Assembly: GCA_039545355.1 (NCBI GenBank)
Contig: BCJJ01000002.1
Coordinates: forward strand, 1,335,518 to 1,399,517
From: Trichosporon coremiiforme
Taxonomy: Eukaryota > Basidiomycota > Tremellomycetes > Trichosporonales > Trichosporonaceae
DNA length: 64,000 bases
Direction of reading: 5' to 3'
Below, in pieces: positions 47,869 through 58,517 of this stretch. Position numbers and translations under genes: made by a program. Under the pieces are notes generated by a model. It did not search any database. It was not told where the DNA came from and worked only from the letters and a program-made list of their open reading frames with translations. Position 1 is the first letter of the stretch, and every line of letters starts with the position of its first letter.

Positions 47869-50256
47869 CTATCGCTTCCTAAGAGCCTCACTGCTCCTAG
47901 CAGCATTATGCCTGAGCACATTCGCATGGAGGGAGCCGCTCTTGCTCCTTGTCCTGCCGCCGCCATTCTCCCGCGCGGTGCCATTCGGCTGAATCGCGCC
48001 GAGCGGGGCCCTCTCTCGTTCGCGCGGGAAAGGGATGGCAGGCAGTTCTGCCGCGATCTGCTCGTTCCGGTCTACCAAGGCCAGCATGGACGCCGTCTCG
48101 GCCTGTTTCTTCAGGAACGGGCTCGGCGCGTCCGGGTCTGCCGCGTCCCAGCGTGCCGGCGTCTGGTCAGGCCGCCATGTGAAGAGTGCCTTGACGGGCG
48201 TCGCGAGTTTCTCGGCGCTGCGCCGCGTCATCCGCTCGACTAGCCGCTCTGTTCGCTCGAGGCTCGTGCTGAATCGCCCGGCTTCGCTTCGCTCGCCCCG
48301 CTCCACGCGTGCTTCGAGAAGACGCTCAGCACTGTTCTTCCGCTCAACGGCGGCACGCTGGAACTCGGCCCGCAGGTCGCCGCGTAACTCGGCGCGCATG
48401 GGGAGGAAAGTCCCCCGCTCGCCGCCGAGGCTGCTCTGCCGCCTGCGGAACCTCGAGGCTGGAGTCGGTAATTGTCCGGGCGCGGGGGAGGCGAACGACG
48501 CAGTGCGCATCGACACGTCGCCCTGCTCGAACACGCGCTCGAGCTCGCCGGGGGATCCGATGCTCGTGCGCCCCGCGACATGGCGGTTCGGGCTGGCTTG
48601 CGGTTTTTTCGGCGTCGCGACGCCGGGCATAGGGGGCGCTTCGAGCTTAGAGCTCGCCGAGGAGAGGTTCGTCATGCTCTTCGAGACGTTCTTGCGGTTC
48701 AGCGCGCCCGCCGACCGTTGGTTGCGCAGAGGCAGGGGCGAGGTGCACGGCAGCGGAATCTTGGACGGCGTGTCCTCGTACTGGTACCGCCGCCGGGAGG
48801 GCGGCGGGTCACGCTCGACGCACGCGTCCTCGTCCACGCTGTCCAGCGACCCAACGGAACCCTCGCGGTCCCGTCCCGAGTCGCCAGTCCCCGCAGACCC
48901 GGCGGACGCGGAGAGCGCAGCGAGCCGCGCGACCTCGGCGTCCTTCGCCTCCTTCTCTAAACGGAGGGCCTCCCATTGCTCCCTGAGCGAGGCGTTGGCC
49001 AGCGCCATCAGCTTGTGGTTCTCGCGGAGAATGTCCTCGCGCTCCGTCAGCGCCGCCTCGCGCGCGAGCATGTCCGCTTCCCGCTCGGTGAGGGCCGCCT
49101 CGCGCTCGGCGAGGGCACGTTCCCGGCGTTCGAGGGCCGCGTTCCGCTCAGACAGCCTCGTCTCGTACGCGATGAACTCCTCCTTCCGCTGCGAGAGGAT
49201 CGACGCCTGGTTCTGGACCTGGAACAGCTTGCGGTGCAGCTTCATCTCGTCCATCTCGAGCAGGTCCTTCGTGCTCGGGCGCCGGACGGGGTTCAGGCTC
49301 AGCATCGCGCGAATCACGCTCTTCAGCGTCGGGCTGATGTGTCCCGGAAGAGGCGGAAGCTTGCCGCTCTTCACCATGCTGATCAGCTCCTCCTGCGTGG
49401 TCGCGGTTGAGAACGGCGAGGATAGCGCGCACATCTCAAACACGAGACAGCCCAGAGACCACATGTCGCTTTTCGTGTCGTAGCGGTTCTCGGCGAGAAT
49501 CTCGGGTGGCATATACAGCGGCGTGCCGACGTATGTTGACGTAAACGCGCACCCGCCCATGTCTTTCGAGAGTCCAAAGTCGCCCAGCTTCACGATGTCG
49601 CCGGAGAGGAAGACGTTCTCGGGCTTCAGGTCGCGGTGCAGTACTTGCGTCCGCTCGGAGGAGCTCCTAACCCGCCCTGCGGCACGCTGCTCCGGCCAGT
49701 GGCAGTGGTGCAGCGCAAGCGTGATCTGCAGGAAGATGTTCCAGATCTTGTCCTCGTGAATCGGCGTGTTCGTCCGCTGCGCTTTCCGGATCAAACTGCC
49801 AAGATCCCCAGAGGTGCAGTACTGAAGTCAGCTAGGTCCGAACGCAACGATTGCCGCGCAACCCACCTCCATCACGATGTAGATGCGCTCGTTCTTCGGG
49901 TCCTTAATCTTCTGGATAAGCTGCACGATGTTCCGGTGTTTCAGCGACTCGAGGATCGCGCTGCCATCAGTGGTGCACACCTCCGCTAACATACACTTCA
50001 GCTAACACCTGTTTCCGGTCTCGCTCCGTCATCTTCGCGTAGTCGAGCTGCTTCAGGGCAAACTCCTGCCTGTCAGCTCAAGCCCGATCGCTCGCCAACT
50101 TACCTTGCCGTCCTCTATACGCTGAATCTTGGAGATGACGCCGAACGATCCCTTGCCGATATTCGAGACGAGGCGGTACTTGTCCATCTCACTAGCGTCG
50201 GCGTAGCCAGACGCCGAAGAGAAGGCGCTCGCCGTCCGCCGACCGGTGCTGGACAT
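47869..50256 (-). CDS. NIMA-family (Nek2/Kin3-type) mitotic kinase
   Basis: Ser/Thr kinase of the NIMA family, which promotes mitotic entry and chromosome condensation. Exons: 50256-50104, 50065-49995, 49960-49867, 49821-47869; 756 aa. The kinase domain starts at residue 26 (KYRLVSNIGKGSFGVISK). K56 is the ATP lysine in FALKQLD; HRDLKPENVF has catalytic D170; DFG is at D187; STYVGTPLYMPPEIL and DMWSLGCLVFEM follow. About 17 residues (WPEQRAAGRVRSSSERT) are inserted before the catalytic loop, as in other fungal NIMA kinases. Behind the kinase, a coiled coil of ERR/EREA repeats (about 310-380) should mediate dimerisation, then a basic disordered tail. The gene would be kin3, nimA or fin1 by species; I leave the symbol empty. 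Intron 2 ends TGATGGCAG and carries on the codon for Val in VLAEVAILES. Confidence 0.92.
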
Positions 50257-50516
50257 GGCGATGTGTGGTGGAAAGGGTGGAAAAGATGGGGGAAGTGTAT
50301 GTGAGAAGGCTGTGTTTGGAAGGTTGGGGCTGTCACGACTAGGATTGCGCGGCGTCAGGCGGTGTGGAGTACGGAGTATGTATGCAGCGGCCTGGCTGCA
50401 GTGGGTGCCAGGTGCGTGTCAGGATGTAATATGGGAGCGCGGACGGAATGTTTGGATGGTTTGGCTTTGCGTTTAGCCACGGTCAAACGGAGGTGTCTAA
50501 GTGTGCGGCCGGAAGC

Positions 50517-50548
<32 letters not shown>

Positions 50549-51145
50549 AGGTCTGAGACAAACAAAGGCTGGCCAGGCAGTCTGTTGTTGTTGGTTGTCG
50601 CTGGGAGTCGGTCGGTCGTCGGTATCGATGCAGAGCAATCAAACAAACATGACTGGGAGAAGAATGTAGAAGTGAGGTGGAAGGGGTAAAAGCAATGTAT
50701 GTTTTGTGTTGGGCTCTTGTGAGGGTTGGATGTGGGAACGCACACTAAGAGAGGTTGTTGATGGACTTGTTCCTGAATGTGAGCGGTCAACACGACACTG
50801 ACCCTCGCCTCCCTCCCTCACATGTCGTAACCACGGCCACTGCGGGACCTCACGCTGCGCGACCGTATCAAAAAAATCAAGCGCGTACTTGCAACCCCCC
50901 TGCGTACACCACATGCCACGTCATTGTTTCCAGAACATGACCACCCTATCCTAACCTTACATTAGTAAATGGGCCTTTGCGTGCCTGCCCTCCCAGCTAA
51001 TCCCTGCCTTAATCCCTTGGCCGCGTCGCAAGTCTTCAGTTCGATCTCAGGGTCTGACCACCTCAAGTGACCTCAGCGTCAACAATTTTGAATACCATTC
51101 ACCTCCATCTCACCCTCTCATCCTACACCACCAACAACAAAAGCC
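50257..51145. promoter_or_regulatory. divergent promoter, NIMA kinase / RRP3
   Basis: 889 bp between start codons. It contains five GGTGAG units at 50,521-50,550, about 265 bp from the kinase start. No other gene is supported; a C/A/T-rich stretch near 51,080-51,140 is probably the RRP3 leader. Confidence 0.5.
50520..50550 (+). repeat. (GGTGAG)5, potential G-quadruplex
   Basis: Five GGTGAG units read as GGG runs at 50,520, 50,526, 50,532, 50,538 and 50,544 with TGA loops, fitting the G3-N1-7 quadruplex rule with one run to spare. It is on the template strand of the NIMA kinase. Confidence 0.8.
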
Positions 51146-52651
51146 ATGTCCGACACCGACTCGGCCAGCAACAGCCGTGCGTCGTCCCCGGCAAACGGAG
51201 CAGACGAGCCCAAGAAGACTTTCGCAGACCTTGGCGTCAGCAAGGAGCTATGCGAGTCTTGCGAATCGCTCGGCTTCAAGCACCCGACAGACATCCAGGT
51301 CGCCGCCATCCCCCCTGCGCTCACCGGTCGCGACATCATCGGTATCGCCCAGACCGGTAGTGGTAAGACGGCCGCCTTCTCGCTTCCCATTCTGCAGACG
51401 CTATGGGAGAACCCTCAGCCGTTCTTCTCGCTCATCCTCGCGCCGACTCGGTAAGCTACAGGGTCGGCAACATTGAGCTGACAGCAGTGAACTTGCGGAC
51501 CAGATTGCGAAGCAGGTGCAGGCTCTGGGAGCGCCGATTGGTGTCAGGACGGCCGTCATCGTCGGTGGCATGGACATGATGTCGCAGTCCATTGCGCTCA
51601 GCAAGCGCCCGCACATCATCGTTGCTACCCCTGGCCGTCTCATGGACCACCTCGAGAACACGAAGGGCTTCTCGCTCAAGGCCCTCAAGTACCTCGTGCT
51701 TGACGAGGCTGACCGTCTTCTCGACCTCGACTTCGGTCCCATTATCGACAAGCTTCTCAAGGTCATCCCGAAGGAGCGCAACACCTTCCTCTTCTCCGCG
51801 ACCCTTTCTACCAAGGTCGAGAAGCTTAAGCGCGCGAGTCTGAACAAGCCCATCCAGGTTAAGGTCGACTCCAAGTACGTACAGCTGCCCTGATCCTTGT
51901 GGAATGAGCTGACAGACAGGTACTCGACCGTCTCGACTCTGATGCAATACTATGTCTTCTTCCCCGAGGTGCAGAAGGACGCGTACTTGTTCTACCTTGT
52001 CAATGAGCTCAGCTCGAACTCGATGATCATCTTCACGTCGACTGTCGATCGCGCTCAGCGTCTCAGCATTATGTTGAACCGTCTCGGTTATCCCGCCATC
52101 CCGCTGCACGGACAGATGAGCCAGTCTGCTCGTCTTGGAAGTCTGAACAAGTTCAAGAGCGGAGGACGCAAGATCCTGGTCGCGACTGACGTTGCCTCGC
52201 GTGGTCTCGATATTCCCTCCGTTGACCTTGTCATCGTGAGTACAACTACCTGTTTGGCGTGAGCACTTTCTGACAGCAGAACTTTGACATTCCCTCCAAC
52301 TCGAAGGACTACGTGCACCGCGTCGGTCGTACTGCGCGTGCAGGACGATCCGGAAAGTCGATCACGCTTGTGACGCAGTACGACGTCGTCATGCTGAAGG
52401 GCATCGAGGCAGCGATCGGGCGCCAGCTCCCTGCGTTCGACTGCGACAAGGAGGCCGTGGCGATCCTGTCCGACCGCGTGAACGAGGCGGCGCGCGCAGC
52501 CAGGATAGAGATGCGCGAGACGGGCACGGGCGGCGCTGGCGGCAAGCGCGGGCGCGACAAGGGCAGGAGAGGGAAGGACGACGACAGGGACCGCGACGAC
52601 GACGTTGTGCAGGGCGGGATGCCGAAGAAGAAGTTCAAGAAGAGGAAGTAG
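51146..52651 (+). CDS. RRP3: DEAD-box RNA helicase Rrp3 (DDX47 type)
   Basis: ATP-dependent RNA helicase for 18S rRNA maturation in the nucleolus. Exons: 51146-51450, 51488-51874, 51920-52235, 52280-52651; 459 aa, close to the family's size. Motifs in order: Q motif ([12 protein letters not shown] with GFKHPTDIQ), [15 protein letters not shown] (split by intron 1), [17 protein letters not shown] (174-177), [28 protein letters not shown], and [26 protein letters not shown] in the second RecA lobe is typical of Rrp3/DDX47 and separates it from Dbp8 or Dbp4. The Lys/Arg/Asp-rich tail ending KKKFKKRK should be a nucleolar localisation signal. Introns end with CTGACAGCAG-like acceptors. Confidence 0.93.
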
Positions 52652-52957
52652 AGAACTGGCATCGCCGCATTGAAAGATTCGGGCATCAGGCAATTGGGCC
52701 TTACTTCATAGACATCTGTACCAGTAATGCATCATTTCTGTAGACTTGCCCGCCCGTGAACAAGAATGCGCCGGGTTTCGAAAGCCAGCCGGTATGAAAC
52801 CTGAGGTTTAAATTGCCGCGACTCAGGGCCGCGCCCGCTATCAGTAACCTGGCTCACATGGCTATCCCGCATCACACCTTGCTGCTCGCTCGACCTGACC
52901 ATCTATCTCTCCTCCATCGCCAGAACTGCTCTTCCCTCCCATCAACCAGCCGCCGAC
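52652..52957. other. short intergenic region
   Basis: 306 bp between RRP3 and the BTB gene. Nothing beyond a presumed 3' UTR and promoter. C/T-rich just before the BTB start. Confidence 0.4.
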
Positions 52958-54977
52958 ATGGCTGCCAACCCGTCACACCTGCTGATCTCCCGGAACCCAC
53001 GCTCCCCCGCCCATCCCCAGTTAGCTTCGACGTTGACATCCTCGCCGTACCTCTTCCCCTTCCCGACCGACGACTCGACCCTTCCTCATGCGTCTGGCAG
53101 CGAGCGCAACGCCCCGCGGCACACGCGCTCGCAGTCCACGCCCGCCTTCGACCTCGATCTCGACCTCGAGGACGACACTGAGCCGCTCGAGATCCACCCC
53201 ACGTTTCGCAAAGACGCAGAGTTCCCTGGCCGCGTCCTCGTGCTCGTCGCCGGATACGAGTTCTGGTGCCATAAGGAGGTGCTCTGGTTTGCAAGCCCGT
53301 TCTTCAACGCTCTGCTCAAGGGGCCGTGAGTTGCTGTCTTTAGCCTGCATGTGTGATGCTGATGACCAGGTGGACGGAAACTGGTGGCAAAGGACACCAA
53401 GCGCACGGGCACGGGCGCAGCGATTCCCACCACTCTCACCGCTCCCACCATTCTCACAGCCGCTCGCACTCTCACTCAGTCATCCCCAGCAGCTCATCAC
53501 ATGTGCCGAGCTCGACGCCACCAGACCCAGAACCCACCGCAGAGCAGGATCAAGATGTCTCCGCCCCGGACACGGACACGCTCTCCCTTCCCGGAAAGGA
53601 AGACGAGCAGAAGGGCAGCGTCTACCTCGACGCGCAGGACGGACCGAGCGTGGCCGAGATCCTGGCCGAGCTACGCAACCTACCCGAGCTGCCAACAGCC
53701 AGCGAAGGCGGCGCCAGCGCTGCGAACCGGCTCAGCATGTTTGGGGCGAACCCGGCGCCGCCACACTCTGCGACACAGCAGTCCTTCCATTTGCCCGAAA
53801 CAGACGAAAGGCAGAAGCCTGCGTCGCCGCTCTCGTCACTCTCGTCCAGCGGCGTGCTCAAGCCGAAACCGAAGCGCGCAAGCACGCAGAGCGGCTCGAT
53901 TTCCACCCCCGTACGGCCGTGTAGTGCACCGGCCGGGGAGCGACACAGGGACGCCGACTGCGTCGTCGAGCTGAAGGAGGAGTCGCCCGAGGCGTTCCAG
54001 GTGTGTTTCTCTTCCAGTTGTGTTTTGAATTTTGATGAAACACGAATTGACACCCAGGACTTCTTGTACTGGGCCTACCCGCATTTGGACTGCAAAGCAA
54101 CATGGACGAATGTAGAGGGGGTAAGCTCCGTTCTTCCCGCCGCAAGCTGATATCAGCTCCTCGCACTGTCACTGAAACTTGTTGTGCCGAGCCTGACTAA
54201 ATTATGCGAGCAGTTTCTTATGACGCACGCTTCTGGCAGGCCCGTCATGGCCATCGCGCTAGCTGAGCAGCACGGCAACGCGGAGCTGTACAGAGAAGCG
54301 AGCCGCTTCCTCCTCGACCAGCCGACGTGGGACCCGGAGGAGTTCGAGAGCCTGAGCGAGACGACACAGTTGAAGCTGAGCAGACGGTGCGTTTAATTCT
54401 TGTTACGATATCTGGAGAAGCTCTAGCTGACCCCAGGCGGACATGGTTCCTGGAGAGGCTCCTGAAACTCGGCACGATCGACGTGAAGAAGGAGTACACC
54501 TGCGTGAGCTACCACAGAGGTGTCCTTTAGCTGACAGACAGCGACCAGACTGCCCCGACCCGAGCAAGTGCCAGACGCAGCTCGACGAGAAGTGGAGACA
54601 AGCATACTTGGCCGTGTCGCGCTATGGCCCGCCACAGGCGAGTGTAGCGTTCCGCTGCCTCCGTCAACTTGAGACCTTTCCCACCAACCCCAGCCTCGTC
54701 ATGCCGCACCCGCTGTGTCAGATGAGTGCGAAGAGCTGGGTCAGCACGCGTGAGTACACGAGCAACGGCGTTGAACGCCGTGCCCTCATCCGCAGTCTGG
54801 ATGTGGAACGCAGGAGTGCTGCGGAGAGTGTAGTTAGTTAGCTGACACCAGTCTTCGACCGCATGTTCCAACCCAAAGTAGCTTTCGGACTCGTGACGCC
54901 GGGGACTGAGAAGGTGAGCTGGAGCGTTCGACACCATGAGCTGACATCAGTACTGGCTGCACATCACTCTAAACTGA
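52958..54977 (+). CDS. BTB/POZ-domain protein with split BTB
   Basis: Role unknown; BTB domains mediate dimerisation or bind Cullin-3. Exons: 52958-53325, 53370-54000, 54058-54120, 54157-54386, 54437-54503, 54542-54749, 54852-54913, 54951-54977; 551 aa. The first half of the BTB fold is at about 86-128 (GRVLVLVAGYEFWCHKEV, FFNALLKGPW). It resumes at about 317 (CVVELKEESPEAFQDFLYWAYP) and runs to CEQFLMTHASG. In between, exon 2 codes for about 190 low-complexity residues with a His/Ser run. The C-terminal part (EFESLSETTQLKLSRRRTWF, then CRPDCPDPSKC) resembles other uncharacterised fungal BTB proteins. The last exon gives only YWLHITLN. Small exons make the 3' half the least certain. Convergent with NUP84, 172 bp between stops. 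Confidence 0.82.
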
Positions 54978-55149
54978 TCGTCTTCGCGAGCGGACGGCGC
55001 TTAACAAATGAACTCCAGCCTCCTGATTACGACACAGTAAGCCGACACGGTCTTTCCGAGCTGACTCCAGACTATGACGACGACAATAATGTACTGTGTA
55101 TCTCCATGCATCCTGTACTCTACTCTACTGCTCTCTCATTACTCTATCT

Positions 55150-57797
55150 CTACTGCCCCACGACAAAAGCGTCCGTACTCCCCCGCTTAAGCGCAAGCAT
55201 GCTCGCCTCCCTCATCCTCTCCAAATACCTCTCGAGACTTCCAGCAGCGACAAACTCATCATAGACCCGCCAATCCTCCGCAGCGACGAGAGACGCCATG
55301 TCGAGCGCGTCCTGGAGGAACCGGGGAGTGCGGTCAGAATACTGCACGAGCATCTGGTGCAGGCGGAGCACGAGGTAGGGAATGAAAATCTGACGGATGC
55401 GCGAAAGCTCTTTCCGCCTCTGCGACGCGTAGAGCGAGCGGCCCTGCGCGGGGAACTGGAGCCAGGAACTCGTGAGCAGCGACCGAGTCTGCGCAGCGAC
55501 ATCGTCGATGAGAGCCTGTATGTCAGCCACCATACTCCACCCTATAGCTATCCCCATTCCCTGTTGGGAGTGGGTCTACTCCGCAAGGAGAAACAGTAGA
55601 CTTACGTTCAGCTTCTTGGCCCAGTTGTGCTGCTCGACCCTGCCTGCCGTCTCCTTCGGTGCGCGGCCGGCGACCTCGTCGACGGCGTCGTGCGCGCTGA
55701 AGAGCTGGAACAGGCGGACGTAATCGTGGTGCTCGTCCGACTGCGTCTGGTCCTCGGCCCGGACAGCCTCGAGCTGGCTGGGAAGGCAGCGGAGGAGGGC
55801 GTGGGCGGCGTTCGCCTGCCCCAACGCGAGGAAGTAGCGCATCACGTCGTTGGAGCGGACGAGGGCCTCGGCCAGCGTGTCGGGGACCATGGTGAGCCAC
55901 TCGATAGCGCGGATGAGGTGCACGTCGCGTTCGGAGAGCGATGAAAGCCAGTTGATTTCTGGCTCGCCGGGGACGAGCGCGGGGATGGACGAGAACGCCT
56001 CATTCAGAATCATGCGCACCGTCTCCTTCGCGATCGCTGCGACGTCGAGGTTGTGTTGCTGCGCGCGGAGCAGGGCCTGCTTCTTCTGCTCGAAGGGCGT
56101 GTCGGGATCCATCGCGCGCAGGAAACGCGCGTAGCTCTGCTCGCCGTTGCCCTCGCGCAGGCACGCCGCGTACGCCGCCACAAGCGCGTCGTTGCCCCCC
56201 CGCTCCAGGATGTGCAGGTATGCCTTGATGATGTCGTTCGCCGCGTCCTCGGGCACATCTTGTCCGAGCGACCGTAGGACGAGCACGAGATGCGTGAAGA
56301 AGCGCACGAGGGGGCCGATCAGGTCAGGCGCGACGCTGTCCGCCAACGTCGGGAGACGGTCCGCGAACGTATTCAGCAGCACAGGTGTGCGGCCCAGAAT
56401 CACCATCTTCTGCGCGACGTAGTAGGGGTTCTGCGACGCCGCGGCGACGGATCCGCTCTGCACCGACGCAAGAGAGGCAAACACCTCCTCCAGTCCACCA
56501 CGGCCGACGTCCGTCGCTCCCTCGTCGTCGTTGCCGATTAGGGCGTCCTCCTGCTCCCAGAAGCCGCCGAGAGAGTGCCACTTCCGGTCGATCCGCGCCT
56601 CGAGCCGGTACTGGATGTGCGCCCAGAGGTAGTCCTCCCACGACTCGCACGCCGGCAGCAACGTCGGCAGATCCGCGATCAGCGCAGCGTACAGTGCCCG
56701 TTCCGCCTGCGAGAGCGTGTGCTGCTTGTCAGTTCAGCTCAACTGCTCCAACTCACATTCTTCGCGATCGCTCGGCAGCTCTTCTTCCATAACGCTCGTG
56801 ACCGGTTGCCAGTCAGCGCCGTCGCCTCGGGGCTCTCCTTCGCTGTTTGTCAGTTTGGCTGCGCAGATTGCAACTCACTGAGACCGCCCATGTTCCACCT
56901 TCGTCCGCCGATGAGCGACGCCGCGCGCCACGGCTCGCCGCCCTCGTCGCACACCGTGACCGCCTGGTCAAGCTCGCCGTGCCGCACCAGGTCCCAGAGC
57001 GTCTCGAGAAGCGGAGTCTGGTACGTCTCGTCCTCTCCTGAGAGAGACTGGCCGTGGGGGTCGCGCAGCGTGAAGTCGGGGTCGAGGCTCGGTGTGTCCT
57101 TGCCATCCAGTCGCGCCTTCTTCACCTTCCTCAGAGTTGAGGGAAGGTACCCGTGTCGCGCCTCGATTGGCGGCGGCGACGAGAACAAAGGTCGGCTTTG
57201 CAGGTGGTCCAGCAGCGTCGCCCAGAGCGACAGCTCAGAGTCCTCATTCACTATCGTCTGCGCCGCCGCCTCGGGTGGGATATACGGGTTCTGCGCGATT
57301 TGCTCCTCAGACGATGGCGGGACAAATTCCGGGTCCGCACGATGCAGCCGGTTTCTGTTCGTCAGCTACGCTTGGCCGTGACCTTGTAAAACTCACTCGT
57401 ACACTGCCCGAATCAGCGCCCATGTTCGGTGCTCAAGCTGGAGCGATTCGAACACCTCCGGAGGCATCTCTCCGCTATTCCGCTGGGCGCGCAGCCTGCT
57501 GTTAGCTCGGAAAGAACCATGCAATACTCACGTGTCCTCCAGTTTGCTCATGAGAGCCGAGATCATGCCGCCTTCCTCATCCAGGACAATGTCGTAGCGG
57601 ATGTGCGAGTCGAGCTGGGCGGACGACGGGCCAGCTTCAGCGTATTTCGAGTGATAGTTCGCCAGAACCTTGGCGAAGGTCGCATCCGGCGACGTGCTTT
57701 GCGTCCCCATAGTTCCGGACATGTTGGGCTGTGCGGTCGAGCCCGATGGGATGCCGAAGCGCAATGGCAACGTCGAATTCTTGTTTCCAGAGGCCAT
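55150..57797 (-). CDS. NUP84: nucleoporin Nup84/Nup107
   Basis: Scaffold subunit of the Y-shaped (Nup84/Nup107-160) complex of the nuclear pore. Exons: 57797-57532, 57495-57397, 57354-56879, 56842-56757, 56721-55606, 55515-55150; 802 aa. The protein is alpha-helical throughout. Family landmarks include ETLWDLVRHGELDQAVTVCDEGGEPWRAASL, then CESWEDYLWAHIQYRLE, and the C-terminal domain with RTPRFLQDALDMASLVA. The first ATG in the right frame is at 57,797; further upstream that frame has no ATG. The last intron (55,605-55,516) is 90 nt, longer than the rest. Divergent from ARI1. Confidence 0.88.
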
Positions 57798-58517
57798 CAG
57801 GTGGACCTCTGTTGTGGGATACAAACCTCGATGATGCACTGTGATACACAGCGCGAATGACGTGTGAATCTCAGTCACCCACGCGATAACCTCGTGGTGA
57901 TGCCCCCGCTGATTGCGTCAGCTGGTCACGTGCACCTTGTTCATTAGCACCGCACGCTCACCCCGCAGACCCTCCGATGCACTTCAGGTTCAGGTTGCTC
58001 TCGGTTCGTCAGGACAACTCCGGCAATCTCTTCGTCATCTACTAGTCTGCGGCAGGCCAGGCTTATCGCACACCTTCACTCTCACCCTCCGTCATCATCG
58101 TACACTCTTCATCATCACCCTCATAGTCCTTCTGACATCGTCACCGACTTACACGCGTGATTATCGAGCTCTACGCCGATCGCTCTCCACTTAGATAAAC
58201 AAGATTTTCCATTTCTGCGGCTTATTCACGCCTCCCTTTACTGCCATATCACATAGACCTGACCGACGAGACGTTCCGCCGGCTTCGCCACCATCACCTC
58301 CCTCTCCACTTTGGGCCTATCTCCCCCTCTTGCCGCACAACAAAGCGGCTCGCCCATCGTGCAGAGCTTAGCCACCCCTTCCCCAACAGCCTCGCCGCCG
58401 CCGCCGACTAGTAAACGACCCCGGAAACCGTACAATACCCCGCCACCCATCACTAAGCGCACCAAGTTGAGCCCCGTTCAACGTGCCACGCCCCCGCTAG
58501 AAGACCCCCGCTCCACC
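57798..58517. promoter_or_regulatory. divergent promoter, NUP84 / ARI1
   Basis: 720 bp between start codons. The ARI1 side (58,060-58,517) is C/T-rich and likely transcribed as leader; the in-frame extension upstream of 58,518 lacks a good start. No other gene supported. Confidence 0.45.

Noticed and set aside
48035..49483. 482-codon plus-strand open frame
   Set aside because: Antisense to the NIMA kinase exon 4; Ser/Arg/Ala-rich composition mirrors the kinase codons.
17112..50256. kinase gene cluster (CMK1, YAK1, NIMA kinase)
   Set aside because: They are from three different kinase families, separated by unrelated genes; proximity is probably coincidental.
50520..50550. telomere-like G-rich hexamers
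   Set aside because: The unit is GGTGAG, not TTAGGG, and it is flanked by genes on both sides.
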